Below are positions 7,783 through 15,846 of a stretch of 64,000 nucleotides of DNA, in pieces. Position numbers and translations under genes: made by a program. The stretch is taken from assembly GCF_021245725.1 (NCBI RefSeq), contig NZ_JAJGSX010000015.1, positions 161,321 through 225,320 of the forward strand, given 5' to 3'. This DNA is from Pseudonocardia sp. TRM90224. Its GTDB lineage: Bacteria; Actinomycetota; Actinomycetes; Mycobacteriales; Pseudonocardiaceae. The notes under the pieces were generated by a model. The model did no database searches, was not told the origin of the DNA, and saw nothing but the letters and a program-made list of their open reading frames with translations. The first letter of the stretch is position 1. Every line of letters begins with the position of its first letter.

Positions 7783-8006
7783 ACCCCTACTCGCTCCCGC
7801 CCGACGAGCACCCCGGCGAGGTCTGCATCACGTGCTCCGACGTCGCCGTGCCGGTGACCGTCACCGAGCTGCTCGGTGACGACCTCGCGCTGGTCGACAC
7901 CGGCGCGGGCACGGTTGAGGAGGTCAGCGTCGCGCTGGTCGAGGCTGCGGTCGGCGACACCGTGCTCGTGCACGCCGGTGAGGCGATCGCGCGGGTGCAA
8001 CCGTGA
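7779..8006 (+). CDS. HypC/HupF-like hydrogenase assembly chaperone paralogue
   Basis: A 75-residue HypC-fold protein. Canonical HypC begins Met-Cys, and that Cys carries the Fe(CN)2CO intermediate. Here the first Cys is residue 16, in EVCITCSDVAVPV, after a 14-residue extension, so the terminal Met-Cys chemistry cannot be the same without processing. The GTG start overlaps the stop of the first SIS gene (GTGA), and its own stop overlaps the GTG of the second. A canonical HypC is encoded separately at 15428, so this one probably has a distinct partner. Confidence 0.82.
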   Translation: MNPYSLPPDEHPGEVCITCSDVAVPVTVTELLGDDLALVDTGAGTVEEVSVALVEAAVGDTVLVHAGEAIARVQP

Positions 8007-8656
8007 GCACCGACTCGCTCTACCCGTTCCTGCGCGCGGGTACGGTCGACCCCGAATCGCTGCTGGCCGATGTCGCCCGCTCCACGCGGGAGAAGATCGC
8101 GGAGATCGGGCGGCTGCGCGCGGACGTCGTCGAGGCCGAGGCCGGCGAGCTCGTGGCCTGCGCCACCGCGATGGCCGGCCGGTTCGCGCGTGGTGGGCGG
8201 CTGTTCGCGTTCGGCAACGGCGGGTCCAGCACGGACGCCGCCGCCGTCGCCGCGCTGTGCGTCGACCCGGGGCCGGGTTGGCGGCCGCTCCCGGCGGTCG
8301 CGCTGGCGGCCGACGTGGCGACGCTGACGGCGCTCGCCAACGACGTCGGCTTCGAGACTGTGTTCGCGCGGCCGCTCGCCGCCGCCGGCCGCGAGGGGGA
8401 CATCGCGTTCGGGCTCTCCACCAGCGGCGGCTCCGCGAACGTCCTGCGCGGGCTGGCGGTGGCGCACGAGCGCGGGCTGCTCACCGTCGCGCTCGCCGGA
8501 TACTCGGGTGGTGCGATGGCCGAGGCGGCCGCCCGCGGCGGGATCGACCACCTATTCGTGATGCCGTCGGCGTCGGTGCACCGCATCCAGGAGGCCCAGA
8601 CGACGACGTACCACGTGCTGTGGGAGCTGGTGCAGCGCGCGCTCGGCCCAGGCTGA
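8003..8656 (+). CDS. SIS-domain protein (phosphoheptose isomerase-like), hydrogenase-linked
   Basis: A 217-residue SIS protein with the sugar-phosphate loop FAFGNGGSSTDA at about residues 68-79, a second Ser/Thr-rich loop GLSTSGGSANVL, and a C-terminal YHVLWELVQRAL shared with the degenerate paralogue at 7237. GmhA converts sedoheptulose 7-phosphate to a heptose phosphate, but there are no other heptose genes here. Translational coupling to HypC-like and proximity to hypF (four-base gap) suggest a hydrogenase-related substrate. The two SIS proteins may form a heteromer, one catalytic and one structural (inference). Confidence 0.85.
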   Translation: MSTDSLYPFLRAGTVDPESLLADVARSTREKIAEIGRLRADVVEAEAGELVACATAMAGRFARGGRLFAFGNGGSSTDAAAVAALCVDPGPGWRPLPAVALAADVATLTALANDVGFETVFARPLAAAGREGDIAFGLSTSGGSANVLRGLAVAHERGLLTVALAGYSGGAMAEAAARGGIDHLFVMPSASVHRIQEAQTTTYHVLWELVQRALGPG

Positions 8657-8660
8657 AGGC

Positions 8661-10886
8661 ATGGTTGAGACGGCCGTCAGGGCACGCATCCGGGTCAGCG
8701 GGATCGTGCAGGGTGTCGGGTTCCGGCCGTTCGTGCACGGGCTCGCCGAGGAGCTGGGCCTCGCGGGATTCGTCGGCAACGACGAACTCGGGGTGATCAT
8801 CGAGGCCGAGGGCTCCGGCGCCGCGCTGGCCGCGCTGCTCGTCGCGCTGCGGGAACGGCCGCCGCCGCTCGCGCTGGTCAGCGCGGTCGCCGCCACCGAC
8901 ATCCCGGCCGTCGGCGACACCGCCTTCGCGATCGCGGCCAGCTCGGCGGGCGGGCGGCGGGTCGCGCTGGTCCCTGCCGACACCGCCACCTGCGCCGACT
9001 GCCTTGCCGAGCTGCGCGACCCGGCCGACCGGCGCTACCGGCACCCGTTCATCACCTGCACGAACTGCGGACCGCGGTTCACGATCATCACCGATGTGCC
9101 CTACGACCGGGCCGCGACGACGATGGCTGCGTTCCCGATGTGCGCGGCCTGCGCCGCGGAGTACCACGACCCGCGCGACCGGCGGTTCCACGCACAGCCG
9201 GTGAGCTGCCACGAGTGCGGCCCGCGGCTGCGGTGCAGTGTTCCCGGTGACGATCCCGGTGACGATCCTGTTGCGGCGGCCGCCGGTGCGCTGCGCGCCG
9301 GCGCCGTGCTCGCGGTGAAGGGGATCGGCGGGTTCCACCTGGCCGCACTCGCCGGCGACGAGACCGCGGTGGCCGCGCTGCGGGCGCGCAAGCACCGGGA
9401 GGACAAGCCGTTCGCGGTGCTGGCGCCCAGCGTCTCGGCGGCCGGTGAGCTGGGTGAGGTCGGGCCGGTCGAGGCGGCGGAGCTGGTGTCGCGGCGGGCA
9501 CCGATCGTCCTGCTGCGCCGCCGGAACCGTGCACGGCTCGCGGCGGCGGTCGCACCGGGCAACCGGCACGTCGGCGTGCTGCTCCCCTACACCCCGATCC
9601 ACCACATGCTGCTTGACGAGGTGCGTGAGCCCATCGTCCTCACCAGCGGGAACGTCTCCGACGAGCCCATCGTCCACCGCGACGGCGACCTCGGGCGCCT
9701 CGCCGGGATCGCCGATGCCGTGCTCACCCACGACCGTCCGATCCGGACCCGCGCCGACGACTCGGTGGTGCGGATCGTGCGCGGAGCCCCGTACCTTGCA
9801 CGCCGGTCGCGCGGGTTCGCGCCGGAACCGGTCGAGCTCGCCGTCGCCGCCGATCGGACGGTGCTGGGGTGCGGCGCCGAGCTGAAGAACACGTTCTGCC
9901 TGCTGCGCGGCAGCACCGCGGTGCCGTCGCACCACATCGGCGACCTGGAGAACGTCGAGACGCTCCGGGCCTTCACCGACGGGATCGCGCACCTGTCGCG
10001 GCTGCTCGACGTCACGCCGGAGGTCGTCGCGCACGACCTGCATCCCGAGTACCTCTCCACGAAGTGGGCGCACGACCAGGAGGGCGTCGAACTGGTCGGG
10101 GTGCAGCACCACCACGCGCACCTCGCGTCGTGCCTCGCCGAGCACGGCGTTGCCGGCCCGGTGATCGGGATCGCCTGCGACGGGCTCGGCTACGGCACCG
10201 ACGGGGCGCTCTGGGGCTGCGAGGTCATGGACGTTTCGCTGGCCGCGTTCACCCGGCTCGTCCATCTGGAGCCGGTCGCGCTGCCCGGCGGCACGACGGC
10301 GATCCGGCAGCCGTGGCGGATGGCCGTCGCGTGGCTGCGGGCCGCCGGTGTCTCGCTGCCCGCCTTCGACGCGCGACTCGGAACCCGGACGGACCCGGTG
10401 CGGCGGCTGCTCGACTCCGACGTGCCCGTCCCGTCGACGACCAGCGCGGGCCGGCTGTTCGACGCGGTGGCGGCGCTGGTCGGCGTGCGCGACGCGGTGA
10501 CGTACGAGGGGCAGGCGGCGATCGAGCTGGAGCAGCTCGCCGACCCGTCGGTGCCCTCGGGCTACCCCACGGCGGGGCTGTGCGGCGCGGACCTGATCCG
10601 CGGGGTCGTCGCCGACCTGCGCACGGACGTCCCCGCCGCGGTCGTGGCGGCCAGGTTCCACAACGGGCTCGCCGCGGCGCTGGTCACGTCGGCGACGGGC
10701 GCGGCCCGCTCGCACGGCCGGGACACGGTCGCGCTCTCCGGCGGGGTGTTCCAGAACCTCCTGCTGCTGGAACGCGTCCGCACCGGGCTGGAGGCCACGG
10801 GGCTGCGGGTGCTCGTGCACTCCCGCATGCCCTGCAACGACGGGGGCATCAGCCTGGGGCAGGTGGCGGTAGCGGCGTCGAGGTGA
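8661..10886 (+). CDS. hypF: Carbamoyltransferase HypF
   Basis: A 741-residue protein of normal HypF length. In order: an acylphosphatase domain (VSGIVQGVGFRPFVHGLAEE), two zinc fingers (CADCLAE, TCTNCGPRF; then CAACAAEY, CHECGPRL), a YrdC-like domain (KGIGGFHLAAL), and a Kae1-like domain with HHHAHLASC and a terminal ALSGGVFQN. HypF uses carbamoyl phosphate and ATP to form the carbamoyl adenylate that is passed to the HypE C-terminal Cys, the source of the CN ligands of the NiFe site. It is the last gene of the plus-strand maturation arm and converges on the DUF559 gene across two family A repeats. Confidence 0.97.
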   Translation: MVETAVRARIRVSGIVQGVGFRPFVHGLAEELGLAGFVGNDELGVIIEAEGSGAALAALLVALRERPPPLALVSAVAATDIPAVGDTAFAIAASSAGGRRVALVPADTATCADCLAELRDPADRRYRHPFITCTNCGPRFTIITDVPYDRAATTMAAFPMCAACAAEYHDPRDRRFHAQPVSCHECGPRLRCSVPGDDPGDDPVAAAAGALRAGAVLAVKGIGGFHLAALAGDETAVAALRARKHREDKPFAVLAPSVSAAGELGEVGPVEAAELVSRRAPIVLLRRRNRARLAAAVAPGNRHVGVLLPYTPIHHMLLDEVREPIVLTSGNVSDEPIVHRDGDLGRLAGIADAVLTHDRPIRTRADDSVVRIVRGAPYLARRSRGFAPEPVELAVAADRTVLGCGAELKNTFCLLRGSTAVPSHHIGDLENVETLRAFTDGIAHLSRLLDVTPEVVAHDLHPEYLSTKWAHDQEGVELVGVQHHHAHLASCLAEHGVAGPVIGIACDGLGYGTDGALWGCEVMDVSLAAFTRLVHLEPVALPGGTTAIRQPWRMAVAWLRAAGVSLPAFDARLGTRTDPVRRLLDSDVPVPSTTSAGRLFDAVAALVGVRDAVTYEGQAAIELEQLADPSVPSGYPTAGLCGADLIRGVVADLRTDVPAAVVAARFHNGLAAALVTSATGAARSHGRDTVALSGGVFQNLLLLERVRTGLEATGLRVLVHSRMPCNDGGISLGQVAVAASR

Positions 10887-10894
10887 CACGCGAC

Positions 10895-10967
10895 CCAACT
10901 TCCCCACCGTTTTGGGCACATGCGCGCTCCGCGGGCGCGCAGCCACCCAAAACGGTGGGGAAGTTGG
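10895..10967. repeat. Family A palindromic repeat, copy 2
   Basis: Perfect 22-bp arms (CCAACTTCCCCACCGTTTTG...) surround a 29-base loop that itself contains TGCGCGC/GCGCGCA. It lies just after hypF, facing a convergent gene. The arms carry GTTTTGGG where other copies have GTTTTGCCA, a compensated change on both sides, which argues for selection on pairing. Confidence 0.93.
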
Positions 10968-10977
10968 ACGACGTGTC

Positions 10978-11049
10978 GAACGTCCCCACCGTTTTGCCTA
11001 CCTACAGGCCCTCCAGGGCGTGCAGGTTGGCAAAACGGTGGGGAAGTTC
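10978..11049. repeat. Family A palindromic repeat, copy 3
   Basis: A second copy ten bases after copy 2. Arms of about 35 bp (GAACGTCCCCACCGTTTTGC...) carry a few mismatches. It ends nine bases before the stop of the convergent DUF559 gene. Confidence 0.93.
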
Positions 11050-11058
11050 GGGGTCGCT

Positions 11059-12006
11059 TCATCTCGAGCGCAAAGCGTCCCGGATCGTCGTGGCGATGCG
11101 GTCGGGGTCGCTCCAGATGTCCCGCTTCGTGAAGCGGTACATGCGCCAGCCTGCGGCGACGAGCCGCGTGTAGCGGCCCGTGTCACTCAGCACCGCGTTC
11201 GGGTTCGTGTGGACGGCGCCTTCGTACTCGATCCCGATGCGCTCCTCCGGATAGGCCAGGTCGAGCCATACCGCACGGCGTTCCTCGTCGTCGAGCACGG
11301 CATGCTGCACGGCCGGCGTGGGCAGCCCTCGCAGGACGAGCACCAGCCGCAACCGCGTCTCCATCGGAGAGCCCGCCCGAGCGTCCGCGAGCGCTACGGC
11401 GTCGCCGATCCTCCGGCGGTGCCGGGCGCCCGGGTAGCGGTCCGAGAATTGAAGGATCTTCGCAGGATCGAACCGGCCGTGGTTGGCGAGCGCGTCGATC
11501 GCCACGACGCGCTCGACCACATCCGGACGCCATCTGCCGAGGTCGAACGCCGTCCGCAGCGGCGTGGTCACGACAACACCGGAGCATCTCTGCATCTCGT
11601 CGGCTGCGAGGCGGGAGTGGTGAACGATCAGCCCACGCGTGGACGTGCGCGGGCCGCCACTCGTCACGACGACTTCAGCGGGAGCACCGGGCGGTGCGCA
11701 CGACGCGCCCAACAGCTCCGCCGCGGACAACCCGCAGAGCACACCCCGCTGGTCCGTGAGCAGGAACGCGGCCCGCGAGCGCAGGGCCAGATCGGGCGGC
11801 GCTGTTGAGCGCGGCACGTACGTATCGGTGCAGAGGCGCACGAACCGCGGCCCGCGCAACGCGCGCCGTGTGACCAGGCCGGCCGCGACCGCTCGGCTTC
11901 CACGGAACACAGCCGGCCAACCCGGCACCGACGTGGCGGCCCGCTCGACGGTCGACATGGGACTCAGAATCGCGGCCGCGGCTCTGCCGCGGGCCCGATT
12001 CGACAC
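11059..12006 (-). CDS. AbiEi/DUF559-like protein
   Basis: A 315-residue protein. The N-terminal third resembles AbiEi-type antitoxin or winged-helix regions (ALRGPRFVRLCTDTYVPRS, then LLTDQRGVLCGLSAAELLG). The C-terminal third has a Vsr/DUF559 endonuclease-like pattern (VWLDLAYPEERIGIEYEG, then AAGWRMYRFTKRDIWSDPD). ATG at 11958 (MSTVERA) is an equally good start. No toxin partner adjoins it, so an active toxin-antitoxin role is unlikely to be local. It interrupts the hydrogenase maturation locus between hypF and hypB and looks like an unrelated insertion. Confidence 0.75.
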   Translation of the reverse strand: MSNRARGRAAAAILSPMSTVERAATSVPGWPAVFRGSRAVAAGLVTRRALRGPRFVRLCTDTYVPRSTAPPDLALRSRAAFLLTDQRGVLCGLSAAELLGASCAPPGAPAEVVVTSGGPRTSTRGLIVHHSRLAADEMQRCSGVVVTTPLRTAFDLGRWRPDVVERVVAIDALANHGRFDPAKILQFSDRYPGARHRRRIGDAVALADARAGSPMETRLRLVLVLRGLPTPAVQHAVLDDEERRAVWLDLAYPEERIGIEYEGAVHTNPNAVLSDTGRYTRLVAAGWRMYRFTKRDIWSDPDRIATTIRDALRSR

Positions 12007-12047
12007 AATGGGCCGCCGAGATTGACCTCAGAGCCGGATCGGCAAGA

Positions 12048-12818
12048 TCAAAGGGCGCTGTGGTTCATCTCGGCGCGCAGCCAGTCGTACCACGCCCCGA
12101 GCCCTTCCTCCGCTGTTGCGCTGAGCTGCAGCACCTCCACCCCCGCCCGCGCCCGCCGGGCGCACTCGACGAAGAACCCCACGTCGAAGGGGACGTACGG
12201 CAGCAGGTCGGTCTTGGTCAGCACGACGAGGTCGGCGGTGCGGAACATGTGCGGGTACTTGAGCGGCTTGTCTGCTCCTTCCGTCACCGACATGATCACG
12301 ACCCGGGCGGCTTCGCCCAGGTCGAAGAGGGCGGGGCAGACGAGGTTGCCGACGTTCTCCACGAACAGCAGGGAGCCCTGTTCGGGGGCGAGCGCGCGCA
12401 GCCCGGCGGCCACCATGTCGGCGTCGAGGTGGCAGCCGGCGCCGGTGTTGATCTGGATCGCCCGCGCGCCGGCGGCGCGGATGCGTTCGGCGTCGAGCAG
12501 CGTCTCCTGGTCGCCCTCCAGCACGGCACACGGCAGGTCGGCGCCCAGATCGCGGATCGTGCGTTCCAGCAGCGTCGTCTTGCCCGCGCCGGGCGAGCTC
12601 ATCAGGTTCAGCGCCGTGACGCCCCGCGCCGCCAGCCACTGCCGGTTGCGGGCGGCGAGGTCGTCGTTCTTCGCCAGCAGGTCGACCTCGATCGCGACGG
12701 TGGTGGTCGGGTGCGGATGCGCATGCCCGTGACCGTGCCCATCACCGGGCCCGTGCCCGTGTGCCGGGTCGATCACCCGCACGCCTGGCCCGTCGGAGCA
12801 TCCGCAGGTAGCGCACAT
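12048..12818 (-). CDS. hypB: Hydrogenase nickel incorporation GTPase HypB
   Basis: A 256-residue GTPase. The N-terminus has CxxCGC (MCATCGC), the high-affinity nickel motif, then a His-rich stretch (HGHGHAHPHP) for nickel storage. The P-loop is SSPGAGKTTLLE, the switch region ENVGNLVCPA, and the guanine-specificity motif LTKTDLL. HypB with HypA inserts nickel into the large subunit. The start was set at the MCATCGC methionine; it lies 46 bases inside hypA, so the two are coupled. It is the last gene of the long minus-strand hydrogenase operon. Confidence 0.97.
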   Translation of the reverse strand: MCATCGCSDGPGVRVIDPAHGHGPGDGHGHGHAHPHPTTTVAIEVDLLAKNDDLAARNRQWLAARGVTALNLMSSPGAGKTTLLERTIRDLGADLPCAVLEGDQETLLDAERIRAAGARAIQINTGAGCHLDADMVAAGLRALAPEQGSLLFVENVGNLVCPALFDLGEAARVVIMSVTEGADKPLKYPHMFRTADLVVLTKTDLLPYVPFDVGFFVECARRARAGVEVLQLSATAEEGLGAWYDWLRAEMNHSAL

Positions 12819-13150
12819 GCCCGGTCCACCTCCACTTCCACGATCCGCAGGTCCGTCCCACCCGTCACGGCGACGTCGGCGCTCCCGCAGTCGCACAGCG
12901 GTAGCACCTCGGCCGTCGTGAAGTCGGCCCCGCACGCCCTGCAGTGCGCGCGCCCGGTCGGCTCGTCGATCTCCAGCTCGGCGTCCTCGCAGGTGGTGCC
13001 GGCCGCGATCATCTCGAAGCAGAACCGCACGGCGTCCGGCACCAACCCGGAGAGCTTCCCGACCTCCAGCCGGATCCGCCGCACCTTCGCCGCGCCCATC
13101 CGCTGTGTGATGGTCGAGACGACGGTCCCGGTGATCGCCAGCTCGTGCAT
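12773..13150 (-). CDS. hypA: Hydrogenase nickel metallochaperone HypA
   Basis: A 125-residue protein beginning MHELAIT, whose His2 is the nickel ligand in this family. The zinc site has CRAC at residues 70-73, but the second pair reads Cys86-Asp-Cys88 (LCDCGS) rather than C-x2-C, an unusual spacing. A 20-residue tail past the normal end overlaps hypB. Its ATG shares one base with the hypE stop. HypA supplies nickel together with HypB. Confidence 0.94.
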   Translation of the reverse strand: MHELAITGTVVSTITQRMGAAKVRRIRLEVGKLSGLVPDAVRFCFEMIAAGTTCEDAELEIDEPTGRAHCRACGADFTTAEVLPLCDCGSADVAVTGGTDLRIVEVEVDRACALPADAPTGQACG

Positions 13151-14307
13151 CAGCAGATCCGCGGCAGCGGGTCGCCCACCAGCAGGTCGACGATGCGCGT
13201 GCCGCCGAACGCCGTGCGCAGCAGCACCAACCCCGGCGGGTCGTCCTTCACCGTCCCGATGACGGCGGCGCCGGTGCCCAGCGGGTGCGCCCGCATCGCG
13301 GCGAGCGCGGCGACGGCGTGCGCCGGATCCACGACGGTGACGAACCGGCCCTCGCACGCCACGTAGAGCGGGTCGATGCCCAGCAGCTCCGACGCCCCGT
13401 TGACGACCGGTCGCACCGGCAGCGCCGCCTCGTCCAGCACCACCGCCACCTGCGCGGCGACGGCCACCTCGTTGCAGATCGTCGCGACCCCGCCACGCGT
13501 GGCGTCGCGCATCAGCCGCACCCCACCGCCGGCGGCGTCGAGCACGGCGGCGCTGATCTCGTGCAGCGGCGCGGTGTCCGACTCGATGTCGGCGGAGATG
13601 TCCAGCTCGCCGCGGGCCAGCATGACGGTCACGCCGTGGTCGCCGATCGGGCCGGAGACCAGCACGGTGTCGCCGGGCTGCGCGGCCGCGGCGCTGAGCA
13701 CCACCTCGCGCTCCAGCGCCCCGACGCCGGCCGTCGTGATGTAGCAGCCGTCGGCCTTGCCGCGCTCGACGACCTTCGTGTCGCCCGTGACGATCTGGAC
13801 GCCCGCCGCCCCCGCGGCTGCGGCCATCGACGCGACGATCCGCTGCAGGTCGGCGACCGGGAACCCTTCTTCGAGGATGAACCCGCACGACAGGTACAGC
13901 GGGCGGGCCCCGCACATCGCGAGGTCGTTCACGGTGCCGTTGACGGCCAGGTCGCCGATGTCGCCGCCGGGGAAGAACAGCGGCGAGACGACGTACGAGT
14001 CGGTCGTGAAGGCCAACCGACCGGCGGCGGTGGCCAGCTGCGCGCCGTCCTCCAGCAGTTCCAGGGTCGGGTTGCGGAACGCGTCGAGGAACACCGCTTC
14101 GATCAACGTCTGGCTCGCCTTGCCGCCCGCGCCGTGCGAGAGCGTGATCCGCTGCTCCTTCATCTTCGGTTTGCGGGCGCGCGCCTTCGCGATCCTGGCG
14201 AGCACCTGCTCCTCGCGGGTCAGGTGCTCGGCGCCGGCGTGCGCGGCCACGGCCTCCTCGGCCCAGTTCGCCCGCGTCGGGATGCTGGACCCGAGATCCT
14301 GGCTCAT
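13150..14307 (-). CDS. hypE: Hydrogenase expression/formation protein HypE
   Basis: A 385-residue AIR-synthase-like protein that dehydrates the carbamoylated C-terminal Cys to a thiocyanate, giving the CN ligands. It ends in the diagnostic PRIC with the acceptor Cys last. ATP-binding and structural motifs include SHGAGGKASQ, DATRGGVATICNEVA and the MMLG-like region. An N-terminal extension of about 50 residues precedes the normal HypE start (ITLSHGAGG), rich in Arg and Lys. ATG at 14307 overlaps the hypD stop by four bases (ATGA). Confidence 0.96.
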   Translation of the reverse strand: MSQDLGSSIPTRANWAEEAVAAHAGAEHLTREEQVLARIAKARARKPKMKEQRITLSHGAGGKASQTLIEAVFLDAFRNPTLELLEDGAQLATAAGRLAFTTDSYVVSPLFFPGGDIGDLAVNGTVNDLAMCGARPLYLSCGFILEEGFPVADLQRIVASMAAAAGAAGVQIVTGDTKVVERGKADGCYITTAGVGALEREVVLSAAAAQPGDTVLVSGPIGDHGVTVMLARGELDISADIESDTAPLHEISAAVLDAAGGGVRLMRDATRGGVATICNEVAVAAQVAVVLDEAALPVRPVVNGASELLGIDPLYVACEGRFVTVVDPAHAVAALAAMRAHPLGTGAAVIGTVKDDPPGLVLLRTAFGGTRIVDLLVGDPLPRIC

Positions 14308-15431
14308 GTCCGGGTCGCCTCCTTCACCCGGTCGCGGCTGAACCGGCCGAAGTTGTAGTAGGCGGCGCAGGCGCCCTCGGACGACACCATGCAGGTGCCG
14401 ATCGGCGTCTCCGGCGTGCACGCCGTGCCGAACACCTTGCACTCCCACGGCTTCAGCACGCCCTTGAGCACCTCGCCGCACTGGCACGCCTTCGGGTCGG
14501 CGACCCGCACACCCGGCAGCGCGAAGATCCGCTCGGCGTCGAACCGCGCGTACTTCTCGTTGATCCGCAGCGCCGAGTGCGAGATGAACCCGAGCCCGCG
14601 CCACTCGAAGTGCGGCCGCAGCTCCATCACCTCGTTGATCACCTGCAGCGCCTTGGTGTTGCCGTCCCACGGCACCACGCGCGCGTACTGGTTCTCCACC
14701 TCGCAGCGGGCCTCGGCGAGTTGGCGCAGCAGCTGGTACACCGACTGCAGGATGTCGAGCGGCTCGAACCCGGCGCAGACCAGCGGCTTGCCGGCGTCCC
14801 GCGCGATCCACTCGTACGGCCGGCAGCCGATAACCGTGGAGACGTGGCCGGGACCGATGAACCCGTCGAGGCGCAGGTCGGGCGAGTCGAGGATCGCCTT
14901 GATCGCCGGGATGATCGTGACGTGGTTGCAGAACACCGAGAAGTTGTCGAGGTGCTCCGCGGCCGCACGCAGCACCGTCATGGCGGTGGACGGCGCGGTG
15001 GTCTCGAACCCGATCGCCATGAACACGACCCGCTTGTCCGGGTTCTTGCGAGCGATCTTCAACGCGTCGAGCGGCGAGTAGACCATCCGGATGTCCGAAC
15101 CGGCCGCCTTCGAGTCGAAGAACGACCCGCGACCACCGGGCACGCGCAGCATGTCGCCGAACGTCGTGAGGATGACGTCGTCGCGCTCGGCGATCGCGAT
15201 GGCGTCGTCGACGCGCCCCATCGGGATCACGCAGACCGGGCAGCCGGGGCCGTGCACCAGCGACACCGTCTCGGGCAGGTAGTCCTCCAGCCCGTGCTTG
15301 TAGATGGTGTGCGTGTGCCCGCCGCAGACCTCCATGAACTTGTAGTGGCGGCCCGGTTCGCACAGCTCGGCGATCTTCGTGGAGAGCACGCGGGCCATGC
15401 CGGCGTCGCGGAACTCGTCGACGAACCTCAC
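14304..15431 (-). CDS. hypD: Hydrogenase Fe-CN/CO assembly protein HypD
   Basis: A 375-residue scaffold on which Fe(CN)2CO is built with HypC. It shows the conserved EVCGGHTHTIYKHGL and HGPGCPVCVIPMGR motifs in the first 80 residues. The C-terminal [4Fe-4S] cysteines lie in CQCGEVLKG, WECKVFGTAC and EGACAAYYNFGR. The GTG start at 15431 overlaps the hypC stop (GTGA). Length and motif order are normal. Confidence 0.97.
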   Translation of the reverse strand: MRFVDEFRDAGMARVLSTKIAELCEPGRHYKFMEVCGGHTHTIYKHGLEDYLPETVSLVHGPGCPVCVIPMGRVDDAIAIAERDDVILTTFGDMLRVPGGRGSFFDSKAAGSDIRMVYSPLDALKIARKNPDKRVVFMAIGFETTAPSTAMTVLRAAAEHLDNFSVFCNHVTIIPAIKAILDSPDLRLDGFIGPGHVSTVIGCRPYEWIARDAGKPLVCAGFEPLDILQSVYQLLRQLAEARCEVENQYARVVPWDGNTKALQVINEVMELRPHFEWRGLGFISHSALRINEKYARFDAERIFALPGVRVADPKACQCGEVLKGVLKPWECKVFGTACTPETPIGTCMVSSEGACAAYYNFGRFSRDRVKEATRT

Positions 15432-15721
15432 GTGATGTCACTGGCCGCGAGGGCCTCCAGCTCGTCGGTGTAGGCGTCGCCGAGGCCCATCAGGAACTCC
15501 AGCGACGCCTTCGCCTCCTTCTCGTCGATCTTCGAGAGGGCGAAGCCGACGTGGATCAGGATCCAGTCCCCCGGCTCCAGGTCGAGCTGCCCGTCCTCCC
15601 GCAGCAGCCCGATGTTCACGGCCCGCTTCACACCTTCGACGCTGACCATCGCGAGGTCCGACTCCTGCCCGGACGGGTCCGCCATCAGCTCGATCACCTC
15701 GCCCGGTATGCCCAGACACAT
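15428..15721 (-). CDS. hypC: Hydrogenase assembly chaperone HypC
   Basis: A 97-residue canonical HypC beginning MCLGIPGEV, with the essential Cys2. The body is an OB-fold (VKRAVNIGLL, GDWILIHVGFALSKIDE). HypC shuttles Fe(CN)2CO between HypD and the large subunit. It lies between the 37-residue peptide gene and hypD and overlaps the latter by four bases. Compare the atypical paralogue at 7779. Confidence 0.97.
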   Translation of the reverse strand: MCLGIPGEVIELMADPSGQESDLAMVSVEGVKRAVNIGLLREDGQLDLEPGDWILIHVGFALSKIDEKEAKASLEFLMGLGDAYTDELEALAASDIT

Positions 15722-15732
15722 GGCGCCTCCCC

Positions 15733-15846
15733 CTACATCTCGCTGAGTTCCCGGTACCGGGTGATCTCGCCGCGCGACGCGACCGCCATCCCGACGGCCG
15801 CCGCGGCGACGACCAGCAGCACGAGCAGGGCAACCTTGCGCATCAT
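15733..15846 (-). CDS. 37-residue membrane peptide (DUF6893-like) of the hydrogenase operon
   Basis: A very short gene. The product begins MMRKVALLVLLVV, has one hydrophobic helix to about residue 22, then a polar tail ITRYRELSEM. The ATG at 15846 overlaps the stop of the protease gene by four bases (ATGA), and hypC follows 11 bases later, so it is translated as part of the operon. I recall a family of small proteins (DUF6893) in similar hydrogenase loci; the name is from memory. Its role is unknown; a membrane tether for the soluble hydrogenase is one possibility. Confidence 0.72.
   Translation of the reverse strand: MMRKVALLVLLVVAAAAVGMAVASRGEITRYRELSEM

Noticed and set aside
8481..10946. 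An 821-codon frame antisense to hypF
   Set aside because: The hypF motifs on the plus strand are complete; the antisense product has no recognisable domain.
11059..12006. A full toxin-antitoxin system around the AbiEi-like gene
   Set aside because: No AbiEii-type toxin gene is adjacent; both neighbours are hydrogenase genes.
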